DNA of 64,000 bases, taken from Actinomycetospora termitidis (GTDB taxonomy: Bacteria > Actinomycetota > Actinomycetes > Mycobacteriales > Pseudonocardiaceae). The notes beneath the pieces were generated by a model. The model made no database searches, had not been told where the DNA came from, and was given only the letters and a program-made list of their open reading frames with translations. The translations under genes and the position numbers were made by a program. Positions 43,211 to 50,475 of this stretch are shown here, one piece after another. The stretch is from the NCBI RefSeq assembly GCF_030286555.1, contig NZ_JASVWF010000001.1:1364001-1428000 (forward strand). The letters run 5' to 3'. How positions within the stretch are numbered: position 1 is the first letter of the stretch; each line of letters opens with the position of its first letter.

Positions 43211-43247
43211 GTGACGTCCAGTGTCAGCATGGCCGCACTGCTGACGC
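43211..43247. repeat. right inverted repeat flanking the AbiEi-like gene
   Basis: Reverse-complement partner of 41992-42026 with one mismatch. It lies 190 bp upstream of the AbiEi start and 24 bp beyond the 3' end of the methyltransferase gene. The internal hairpin here has one mismatch. Confidence 0.9.
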
Positions 43248-43268
43248 CACGACGCAGCGGGGAGCGAA

Positions 43269-44975
43269 CTACCGCTTGATGCGGAAGATGCCCCAGGCGA
43301 GCTGGCCGGACCGCCCACCGTTGACCCAGTTGCGCAGGCCGGTCTTCATGTTGGAGATGTACTCCTCGGAGATCTTCCCGGCGAACGCCTTCTCCGCCTT
43401 CTCGAGCTCCTGCAGCACCCGGCCGTAGTGGGTCGTGAGCTGGTCGGTGTGGTCGTCGAAGACGTAGTCGTTGAACCCGTTCTTCGCGAACTCCGCCTTG
43501 TAGAACCCGGGCGAGCCGAGGGTGTCCAGGTGCAGTCGCGCGAGGATCGGCGTGAGGGCGGAGACGTCCGCGCCGTCGGCCGCCATCGGGTCGGTGAACA
43601 CGATCTGGCCGGTCGGCACCAGGACGCGGGCGATCTCCGCGACGACCGTCGAGCGCTCGCCGGAGTGCAGGAAGGCGTCCTGCGACCAGACGAGGTCGTA
43701 GGCGTTGTCCTGGATCGGCATGTTCTCGAACGACCCGTCGACGACGTCGACGAGGTGGTCGAGGCCCTGCTCGCGGGTCTTCTCCCGGTTCCGCTCGTTC
43801 TCGACCTCGGAGAGGTTCAGGCACGTCACGCGGCAGCCGTACTTCTTCGCCAGGTGCCGGGCCGCTCCGCCGTAGCCGGCGCCCATGTCGAGGATGCGGG
43901 TGTCGGCGGTGATGCCGGCGGTCTCGGCCATCCGCTCGACGGTGCGCGCGGAGGCCGGGGCGATCGCCTCGTCCGGGGTCGCGTAGAGCCCGACGTGGAT
44001 GTCCTCACCGCCCCACACCTCGTGGTAGAAGGTGTCGGCGTCCTCCGAGTTGTAGTAGTCGCGGGCGGTGTGGACCGCCGTCGAGTACGACTCGGTGAGC
44101 TCCTCGTCGGTGCGGTAGGTCTTCTCGGCCACGTGGATCCAGAAGTCGGGGGTGTCCTCGCCGTAGGTGTCCTGGAAGTCGCCGTAGGTGTCGATCTTCT
44201 GGAAACCGACCTCGCGCATGAGGCGCCGCACGTAGTCCTTGCGCAGCGGGAACATGTTCAGGTGGTACACGGACCCGTCGTCGTGGAACGTGTACCGGAA
44301 GCGCGCGAGGCCGTCGTCGAGGTACTCGGGCTCGGCGGTGACGGTGTCACCGCTGTAGTAGTACTTGTGCTTCGACGAGAAACCGTCGTCGAGGATCGAG
44401 TCGTAGTTGCGCTGGTCGAGGATCAGCACGCCGTCGTGCGACAGCATCGCGTAGAACTCGGCCAGGGCCTTGCGCCGGTCGCGCTCGGAGAACAGGTGCG
44501 TGAACGAGTTCCCGAGGCAGATGATGGCGTCGTACTCGCCGTGCACGTCGCGGTTGAGCCAGCGCCAGTCGGCCTGGACGACCCGCAGCACGTGCCCGCG
44601 CTCGCGGCCGTTGTGGAACGCCCGCGCGAGCATCTCGGCGCTGCCGTCGGCGGAGACGGTCTCGAAGCCCGCCTCCAGCAGCTGCACCGAGTTGAAGCCG
44701 GTCCCGGTGGCCACGTCGAGGACCTTCTCGACGCCCCGCGCACGGAGCTGGTCGATGAAGAACGATCCCTCGCTGGCGGCCCGTCCCTCCCAGCCGATGT
44801 AGTCGTCCCACTTGTCGACGAATCCCTTGATGTATTCGTCCTGGTAGTGGTTCGTGTCGCGCACCTCGTTCGGGTTCTCGCCGAACTCCTGGTGCACTTC
44901 CTCGGGGGAGTACGCGGCCTCGGTGTCGTCGAGGCCAGCCGCGGTGTCGGGGCTCCGGTCTGCGGCTGTCGTCAT
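43269..44975 (-). CDS. fused glycine/sarcosine and sarcosine/dimethylglycine N-methyltransferase (betaine synthesis)
   Basis: This 568-residue protein has two complete SAM-methyltransferase domains. The first resembles glycine/sarcosine N-methyltransferase, with motif I LDVATGTGFNS at 86-96, IICLGNSFTHLF, LDQRNYDSILD and KYYYSGDTV. The second resembles sarcosine/dimethylglycine N-methyltransferase, with ILDMGAGYGGAARHLA at about 361-376, VWSQDAFLHS and ISEEYISNMKTGL. Together they would convert glycine stepwise to glycine betaine, an osmoprotectant. A fused enzyme of this kind is known from the halophilic actinomycete Actinopolyspora. The ATG follows GGAGG. The gene stands alone between the AbiEi unit and the lipoprotein operon. 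Confidence 0.93.
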   Translation of the reverse strand: MTTAADRSPDTAAGLDDTEAAYSPEEVHQEFGENPNEVRDTNHYQDEYIKGFVDKWDDYIGWEGRAASEGSFFIDQLRARGVEKVLDVATGTGFNSVQLLEAGFETVSADGSAEMLARAFHNGRERGHVLRVVQADWRWLNRDVHGEYDAIICLGNSFTHLFSERDRRKALAEFYAMLSHDGVLILDQRNYDSILDDGFSSKHKYYYSGDTVTAEPEYLDDGLARFRYTFHDDGSVYHLNMFPLRKDYVRRLMREVGFQKIDTYGDFQDTYGEDTPDFWIHVAEKTYRTDEELTESYSTAVHTARDYYNSEDADTFYHEVWGGEDIHVGLYATPDEAIAPASARTVERMAETAGITADTRILDMGAGYGGAARHLAKKYGCRVTCLNLSEVENERNREKTREQGLDHLVDVVDGSFENMPIQDNAYDLVWSQDAFLHSGERSTVVAEIARVLVPTGQIVFTDPMAADGADVSALTPILARLHLDTLGSPGFYKAEFAKNGFNDYVFDDHTDQLTTHYGRVLQELEKAEKAFAGKISEEYISNMKTGLRNWVNGGRSGQLAWGIFRIKR

Positions 44976-45090
44976 GTGGGTGTCCTCCGGACGTCGTTCG
45001 GTGACGCTTCCGGAGAGGAGACGCTAGAGCGGTCCGACCACGATGGACACCGCAACCGGTCACGCTGCGTGTCACGAACGATTCAGTAGA

Positions 45091-45105
45091 CCGATTCGGA
45101 ATCGG
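45091..45105. promoter_or_regulatory. 15-base palindrome upstream of the betaine-synthesis gene
   Basis: CCGATT-CGG-AATCGG is a perfect inverted repeat about 115 bases upstream of the methyltransferase start, in a gap with lower GC content. A possible operator; TAGCGT at 45021-45026 (minus) is a candidate -10 with a poor -35. Confidence 0.3.
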
Positions 45106-45136
45106 CCGTACTCGTCCGATCAGCCCTGTTGGGAGG

Positions 45137-45158
45137 GGTCGTCCGGCGCGCGACGACC
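45137..45158 (-). terminator. candidate hairpin after the lipoprotein operon
   Basis: GGTCGTC (45137-45143) pairs with GACGACC (45152-45158) around an eight-base loop, 57 bases beyond the stop of the OmpA-domain lipoprotein gene. The stem is short. Confidence 0.4.
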
Positions 45159-45214
45159 AGGTTGCCGAACTGTGAAGAGATGCCGGTCACTGGCCATGCG
45201 GCGCGGAACGTGCT

Positions 45215-46423
45215 TCACGCCGTCGGGTCGACGATGACCTTCCGGTTCGTGGCCGCCGGCCCGGGCAGCTGCCGGCCGCCCGGCCCCACGTCGTTGACGT
45301 AGCCGGGGAACTGGCTCCCCACGCCCTTCGTCGTGATCCGGTCCGCCGCGGCCCCCAGTGAGACCAGCAGTCCCTTGACCGCCTCGGCCCGCCGCGTGGA
45401 CAGGTCCACCTGCGAGGCGGGGCTCCCGGCGCGGGCGGTGGTGCCGGTCAGCGCGAGGCGGTGCGTCGGGCCCTGCTTGACGAAGTCCGCGAACGGCCCC
45501 AGCACCCCCCGCGCGGCGTTCTCGTCGCGGAACTCCGCGGTGTCCGGCCGGAAGCCGACCGAGCCGTCGTCGGGCAGGGCCGTGGACCGACCCGGCGTGA
45601 TGGTCGGCGGCGGCGGCAGGGCCACGGTCGAGACCGGCGGGACGTCCGACGGGGCGTCCCCCGACCGGGGCTCGTCGACGACCGCGACGCACGATGCGCC
45701 ACCGGCCTCCGCGATGCCCCTCCACAGCGCGACCAGGGACGCGCGCTGCGAGGTGTCCAGCGGGCCCTGGGGCTCCGCGACGTCCCCGATCCCGGCCAGG
45801 ACCACGGTCGCGCCGTTCAGGGACGGCAGGGCGTTCGCGTCGCGCAGCGAGCTCACGACGTCCTGGACGGGCGCCGCGAGCAGGCCCTCGGTACGGAAGT
45901 CCAGCGGGGCGACCGTGGAGAGCCCGGAGTCGACCAGCACCACCGTGCCCGGCCGCGACCCCTGCACCGACCGGCCCGCGAGCGTGAGCGCGCCGAGCGT
46001 GTCGGCCTCCGGGGTCTGCGCCCGCAGCTGCGAGATCGCGTCACCCAGCCCGGACAGGAACGCGTTCTGGTCGTCCTGCGCGGCGATCGCGTTCCCCGCG
46101 TCGGTGCGGTAGGTGTCGCTGCCCGCCACCGTGGGCCGGCCGTCCACGCTCACGACGGTGAACTTCGGCTGTACCTTCTGGTCGGCGGCGCCGGAGACGA
46201 CCGTGATCGCCGCCTGCTGGACCGCGCCGGGCAGCCCCGGCTCCGGCTCGTTGGCCCGCCCGCCGACCGCGATCGCCATCGGGCCGACGGGGACCGGGCA
46301 CGACAGCGGCGCGCCGCCGCCCCCACCGGACGCGAAGCCGCCGGAGGAGTCGTCACCCGAGGAGCACGCTCCCAGCACCAGCACCGCCGCAGTGGCCAGG
46401 GCGAGTGCGAGGCGACGGCTCAA
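45215..46423 (-). CDS. lipoprotein with C-terminal OmpA-like domain
   Basis: This 402-residue protein begins SRRLALALATAAVLVLGACSSG: a lipoprotein signal with lipobox LGAC, so it should be lipid-anchored outside the membrane. The middle part (about 40-260) looks like a vWA-related or otherwise Rossmann-like fold (GTVVLVDSGLSTVAPLDF, ATVVLAGIGDV), not firmly identified. The C-terminus (about 285-400) has the OmpA peptidoglycan-binding pattern: VGFRPDTAEF, LALTGTTARAGS, DLSTRRAEAVKGLLVSLGA and ITTKGVGSQFPG. The TTG at 46423 overlaps the upstream stop (TTGA) and follows GGAGAG. Last gene of a coupled four-gene operon. Confidence 0.83.
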   Translation of the reverse strand: MSRRLALALATAAVLVLGACSSGDDSSGGFASGGGGGAPLSCPVPVGPMAIAVGGRANEPEPGLPGAVQQAAITVVSGAADQKVQPKFTVVSVDGRPTVAGSDTYRTDAGNAIAAQDDQNAFLSGLGDAISQLRAQTPEADTLGALTLAGRSVQGSRPGTVVLVDSGLSTVAPLDFRTEGLLAAPVQDVVSSLRDANALPSLNGATVVLAGIGDVAEPQGPLDTSQRASLVALWRGIAEAGGASCVAVVDEPRSGDAPSDVPPVSTVALPPPPTITPGRSTALPDDGSVGFRPDTAEFRDENAARGVLGPFADFVKQGPTHRLALTGTTARAGSPASQVDLSTRRAEAVKGLLVSLGAAADRITTKGVGSQFPGYVNDVGPGGRQLPGPAATNRKVIVDPTA

Positions 46424-47430
46424 GAGTGCTCTCCGTTCGTGGTCGGGGCCCGGTGGTGCCCGTTGCGGTGCCCGTTCACGACGGCGGGTGCGGGCGCCCG
46501 GTGCGCGGGCGGATCGTTCCGCACCGGCGGGCGCGCCTCGCGGCCGGGCTCGATCGCGCGGGCCGGGGTGAACAGCGGGTACGGCGCGGAGTTGGTGAGC
46601 CCGTCGGTGACCGAGGGGTTCTGCATCTTCGAGGCCATCAGGTTGCGGGCGTAGTTCTGCAGCTCCAGCATCTCGGCGGCCACCTGCTGGCGGGCCGCGA
46701 CCCACCGCTGCTCCTCGCGGTCGCGCTCGTTCTGCTGCTGGCGCAGCGCCTCCCGCGAGCGCTCCAGCTCGGCCCGGCTCGCCCGCTCCGCGGCGGTGGC
46801 CTCCTCGAGGCGCCGCTCGGCCCGGCGCAGCGCCCCAGCGACCGGGTTGAACGACACGAACGTCGCCACCATCGCCGCCACGCCGCTCGCGAGGAACAGC
46901 GCGCCGAAGAGCATCGCGGGCAGCACCGCCGAGGAGTCCAGCGCGGCCGACGACCCGGAGCCGAACCCGCCGCCGGAGCCCGAGCCGAACCCGGAGCCGC
47001 CGCCCGAGCCGAATCCGGATCCCGACGACGAGCCGAACGGGTTCGACGAGGTCGACGACGGCGTCAGCAGCCGGGTGACGAACGAGGCCACACCCAGCAC
47101 GAGCCACGTCAGGAAGGCCGCGACCGTGAGGAGGACCGAGGCGCGCGGGTCGCCGCAGCGCCGGCGGGCCAGACCTTGGCCGACGAGGTGCGCGAGCCCG
47201 ACCGAGGCGGCCGCGAACCCGACCGTGCCGATGACGATCAGGAACGTCGAACCGCGGAAGACCCGGGCGAGGACCACGTAGAACGCGGCGATGTCGCCGC
47301 CGATCGCGAGGACGATGATGCCGAGCGCGAGGTAGTCCTCCCGCGAGCGGTTCACCAGCATCGTCGAGTCGCGGTAGGAGCCGACCGTGCCGGGCCGGGG
47401 GCCGCGGCGCAGGGAGAGGCGCGGGGTCAT
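46420..47430 (-). CDS. membrane protein with Gly/Ser-rich loop and coiled coil
   Basis: This 336-residue protein was not recognised. Three or four membrane segments lie near 35-55, 62-82, 100-118 and 165-185. The last two are separated by a striking loop of GSGFGSGGGSGFGSGSG type (about 125-155). After the membrane part comes a charged helix likely to form a coiled coil (RRAERRLEEATAAERASRAELERSREALRQQ), then a disordered Pro/His/Asn tail. The ATG overlaps the upstream stop by four bases, and the stop overlaps the lipoprotein start, so it is translationally tied to both. Confidence 0.72.
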   Translation of the reverse strand: MTPRLSLRRGPRPGTVGSYRDSTMLVNRSREDYLALGIIVLAIGGDIAAFYVVLARVFRGSTFLIVIGTVGFAAASVGLAHLVGQGLARRRCGDPRASVLLTVAAFLTWLVLGVASFVTRLLTPSSTSSNPFGSSSGSGFGSGGGSGFGSGSGGGFGSGSSAALDSSAVLPAMLFGALFLASGVAAMVATFVSFNPVAGALRRAERRLEEATAAERASRAELERSREALRQQQNERDREEQRWVAARQQVAAEMLELQNYARNLMASKMQNPSVTDGLTNSAPYPLFTPARAIEPGREARPPVRNDPPAHRAPAPAVVNGHRNGHHRAPTTNGEHS

Positions 47431-48137
47431 CGGGTCTCCTGCTCGGTGGCTGCGTCCTCGACGGCGGGCCCGGTTCGCACCCGCAACGGGCTGGTCAGGG
47501 GCTCGTCGTCGGGGATGTCGGGGCGTCGGACGGTCAGCGCCTGCCGCGCCGCCCGGGGGCCGCGGGACGCACTGCGCCGGGGGTCGTCGGCGACGGTCTC
47601 GTCGTCCTCGGCCACGCCGGGGCGCACCGCGGGGCTGCGCGGGGTCTCCATCAGCCGGTCGCGGGCGTCGGCGTAGTCGCGGCGGGCGATCTCGAGGGCC
47701 CGTCGGTCGCGCTCGTGGTTGGCCTCGGCGTCGGCGAGCTGCTGGCGGGCGCCGCCGACGAGCCGGTCGATGACGGCGTGGTGGTCGGCGTGCTCGGAGT
47801 CGATGCGGGCCAGCCACCCCGACGCCCAGGAGGCGATCAGCGGGTCGAGCGCCGCGCCGGTGCCCTCGTCGACGGCGTTCGGGAGCAGGTCGTTGACCAG
47901 GCTGCGCACCCGCCCGCGGGCCGCGGCGACGTCCGGCGAGGCCTGGTTCGGGTAGGGCATCGGGCCGACCCGGTCCTCGGCGTAGACCTGGGAGAACCGC
48001 TTCTCCTCGGGGGTGCCGGGCCTGCGCAGACCCGGGCGCGGTGGGGTGTCGGTGGTGGTGCCGCCCGCCCGGTGCGTCGGAGTCCGGCCCGGTGCCTCCG
48101 GGTCGTCGGAGCGCCGACGGCGCGGGAACGGGAACAT
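47427..48137 (-). CDS. hypothetical soluble helical protein
   Basis: This 236-residue protein is not a known family. A disordered basic N-terminus (FPFPRRRRSDDP) is followed by a helical core at about 45-165 (EEKRFSQVYAEDRVGPM, RGRVRSLVNDLLPNAVDEG, LARIDSEHADHHAVIDRLVGGARQQL). It continues into a likely coiled coil, ANHERDRRALEIARRDYADARDRL, and then a disordered acidic tail. No signal peptide or membrane segment. The ATG follows GAGGAG and shares one base with the upstream stop (TGATG). Its place between a coiled-coil cytoplasmic protein and a membrane coiled-coil protein suggests a complex. Confidence 0.68.
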   Translation of the reverse strand: MFPFPRRRRSDDPEAPGRTPTHRAGGTTTDTPPRPGLRRPGTPEEKRFSQVYAEDRVGPMPYPNQASPDVAAARGRVRSLVNDLLPNAVDEGTGAALDPLIASWASGWLARIDSEHADHHAVIDRLVGGARQQLADAEANHERDRRALEIARRDYADARDRLMETPRSPAVRPGVAEDDETVADDPRRSASRGPRAARQALTVRRPDIPDDEPLTSPLRVRTGPAVEDAATEQETR

Positions 48138-49081
48138 CACGACTCCTCGACGGGACGGTCGACCGGGCCGGCGGAGAGCTGGCCCTCCTCGGCGGTGAAC
48201 ACCCAGCCCGGGATCCGGGGGTGCCGGGCGACGAGCCACGGACCGATCCGGTCGCCCTGCGGGTGGTGGCGCACCAGGTGGCTCTCGTAGGCCGAGATGC
48301 GGCGCATGGCGAGCGCGTGCAGCCGGCGCACGCGCGTCGCGCCGACCACCTCCCGGGCGCGGATCGCGGCCCGCACCCGCGCGAGCTCCTCGCGGGCGGC
48401 CGCGCCGGTGCGCTCCAGCCGGGTGATCTCGTCGACCATCGGCCGGCGCAGCGCCTCGTACTCCCGGGCGCGGCGGGCGCGGACGACGTCGTCGGCGGTC
48501 AGGGTCTCCCCGCCCCGGCGCAGGCCGAGCTGGTCGGAGTCCAGCAGCACCGGCCAGGACGCGACCCGGCCCTCGGCGCGCTCACGGGCGGCGTCGGTCT
48601 CGTCGATGCGGACGACCAGGGTGGCCACGGTCTCGAGCAGCGGGGCGAGCTCGACGTCGAGACGCAGGCGCTCGCGGTGGCTGCGGGCGAGGAAGTCCTG
48701 CGCGAGCTCCTCGAGGGTCGGGGTGCCGGACTCCGCGCTGGGCAGGCCGGCCCGGCCGTCCGCGCGGGCGCGTCGCCGGTCGGCCAGGCGGTTCGCGAGC
48801 GTGTACGGCGGCATCGAGCCCGTCGAGGCGTCGGCGGGCCGGATGCGGGGTGACGACGGGGCCGGGGGCGGCCCCGCGGTCGGAACGGCCGGGGGTGCCG
48901 GACGGGGGGCGGGGGCACCGATGACGGGCGTCCCGGCCGCCGGGGTGCCGGGCTCCGGTCCGCGGACGCGCCGGGTCGCCGGGGGCTCGGCGTGCCGGGG
49001 GAAGGGAGCGGACGGCACACCGGTGGCGGTGTCGCCGCGACCGGGGTGGCCGGTGCGACCCCCGTCGTCCGACCGGGACAT
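48137..49081 (-). CDS. hypothetical protein, Pro-rich N-terminus and coiled coil
   Basis: This 314-residue protein is not a known family. Residues 1-90 are disordered and Pro/Gly-rich (PAPRPAPPAVPTAGPPPAP). The remainder is helical: TLEELAQDFLARSHRERLRLDVELAPLLETV, then ARRAREYEALRRPMVDEITRLERTGAAAREELARVRAAIRAREVVGATRVRRLHALA broken by short gaps. It ends with VARHPRIPGWVFT and an acidic tail. The ATG at 49081 follows GGAGG. First gene of the four-gene run; a candidate promoter lies ~110 bp upstream. Confidence 0.68.
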   Translation of the reverse strand: MSRSDDGGRTGHPGRGDTATGVPSAPFPRHAEPPATRRVRGPEPGTPAAGTPVIGAPAPRPAPPAVPTAGPPPAPSSPRIRPADASTGSMPPYTLANRLADRRRARADGRAGLPSAESGTPTLEELAQDFLARSHRERLRLDVELAPLLETVATLVVRIDETDAARERAEGRVASWPVLLDSDQLGLRRGGETLTADDVVRARRAREYEALRRPMVDEITRLERTGAAAREELARVRAAIRAREVVGATRVRRLHALAMRRISAYESHLVRHHPQGDRIGPWLVARHPRIPGWVFTAEEGQLSAGPVDRPVEES

Positions 49082-49434
49082 GGGACCTCCTGCTCGCGGT
49101 CCGCCGGTGCCTGGCCGGGGCCGTTGCCTCCGCGACGCCCCCTCGCGCCGCCCGCGCGAGGGCCCGCCACCGGACCCTCGGACGGGAGTGTAGGTGGCCC
49201 CCGTGCGGGGGTGACCCGCGCGGGCCCCTCCGGCCCTGCCGGACCGGACGGGCCGCCCCTCCGGGACACGGCGGCGACACGCCGACGATCGGGTCACTCG
49301 ACGGCGTGAAAGTCGCGTCGCGGTGACGCGGCTCGATGCGGTGGCACGCACGCTCCGACCTGCAACTTCTCCCACCGCTACGCCATTCGGCCGCGAAGCG
49401 AAGGGGTTAACTGTTGCTCTGAACGGTCGATTCT
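49082..49434. promoter_or_regulatory. 353-bp divergent region between the lipoprotein operon and the second glycan block
   Basis: On the minus strand TACACT (plus 49187-49192) is a good -10, with GTCACC at 17 bp as a partial -35. The spacer between them contains a perfect hairpin CCCCC-GTGC-GGGGG (49198-49211). Near the right end TTAACT and ATTCTA at 17 bp (49407-49434) lie immediately before the GT2 start and could drive the second glycan block. No gene is supported in this stretch. Confidence 0.35.
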
Positions 49435-50475
49435 ATGGGGGTGCAGAACGTGATGGACGGCTCCGGGGACGCCCTGTCCCCGCACCCGGCTCTGCGTGGG
49501 GCGGGCGACCTCCGCCCCGCGGACCTCGTGGACACGCTACGGAGCAGCGAGCTCGTCGACGTCGTGGACGACGCCGTCGTCGCGGCCGTCGCGCGGGAGG
49601 TCTCGCGGGCGACCGGGGAACTGACCGAGCGGACCCCCGCGTCCACCACCGAGGCGGGGGCCCGCACGCCGGTGGACCTCGAGGTGGTCATCCCGGCCTA
49701 CAACGAGTCCGGGCGGCTGCCCGCGACGCTCGCGGCGATGACCGCGTTCCTGTCCGAGCAGCCGTGGACCTCGCGCATCGTCGTGGTCGACAACGGCAGC
49801 GTGGACGACACCGCGGCCGGCGTCCTCCACGTCACCGGCCGGGCGTGCAACGTCGCCACCGGCTGGTGCGTGGAGGCGGTCGCGATCGGCTGCTCGCAGG
49901 CCGGCAAGGGCGCGGCGGTGATCCGCGGGCTGCGGACCAGCCGGTCGCGCGTCGTGGGGTTCACCGACGCCGACCTCTCGACGCCGCTCGAGACCTTCCT
50001 GCCCGTGATGGGCGCGCTGGACCACGGCGCGACCGCGGCGATCGCGTCGCGGCACGCGCCCGGCGCGTCGATCGCCACGAAGCAGCCGCTCGGCCGGCGC
50101 CTCGGCGGCAACGCGTTCCGGATGCTGTCGCGCCCGCTGCTGCCCGGCATCCACGACACCCAGTGCGGGTTCAAGTTCTTCGACCGCGAGGCCGTGCAGA
50201 GCGCGCTGTGGAAGTGCCGCTCCACCGGGTTCGCCTTCGACGTCGAACTGCTGCGCCACATCCGCGACGACGGCGGCCGCATCGAGGAGGTGCCGGTCAC
50301 CTGGACCGACACCACCGGCTCCACGCTGCGCCCGGTCCGCGACGGCCTCGCCGCCTTCACCGCCGTGGCCAAGCTGCACCGCCAGCTCAACCGCGGCAGC
50401 GGCCCGGCCCTGCCCGGCCGCACCACCTCCCCGGCCACCGTGACCGACACCGCGACCATCGGGAGCGCCCCGTGA
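49435..50475 (+). CDS. GT2 family glycosyltransferase (polyprenyl-phosphate sugar transferase-like)
   Basis: After ~80 poorly conserved residues this 346-residue protein carries a GT-A domain: VVIPAYNESGRLPATLAAM, VVDNGSVDDTA, and the metal-binding DAD at 178-180 in FTDADLSTPLE. LGGNAFRMLSRPLLPGIHDTQCGFKFF is characteristic of the dolichyl-phosphate glucosyl/mannosyltransferase (ALG5/DPM) type. Such enzymes make polyprenyl-phosphate sugars that feed membrane transferases of the PMT/GT39 type, one of which is encoded three genes downstream. The start could be ATG 49435 or ATG 49453; the latter has a G-rich site. Its stop overlaps the next GTG by four bases. Confidence 0.9.
   Translation: MGVQNVMDGSGDALSPHPALRGAGDLRPADLVDTLRSSELVDVVDDAVVAAVAREVSRATGELTERTPASTTEAGARTPVDLEVVIPAYNESGRLPATLAAMTAFLSEQPWTSRIVVVDNGSVDDTAAGVLHVTGRACNVATGWCVEAVAIGCSQAGKGAAVIRGLRTSRSRVVGFTDADLSTPLETFLPVMGALDHGATAAIASRHAPGASIATKQPLGRRLGGNAFRMLSRPLLPGIHDTQCGFKFFDREAVQSALWKCRSTGFAFDVELLRHIRDDGGRIEEVPVTWTDTTGSTLRPVRDGLAAFTAVAKLHRQLNRGSGPALPGRTTSPATVTDTATIGSAP

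Noticed and set aside
41990-43247. Insertion sequence
   Set aside because: Inverted repeats are present, but there is no transposase and no target-site duplication could be found, so only a possible non-autonomous unit is reported.
42716-43279. Plus-strand 187-codon frame over the AbiEi start and right inverted repeat
   Set aside because: Antisense to a better-supported gene, with no domain and no ribosome-binding site.
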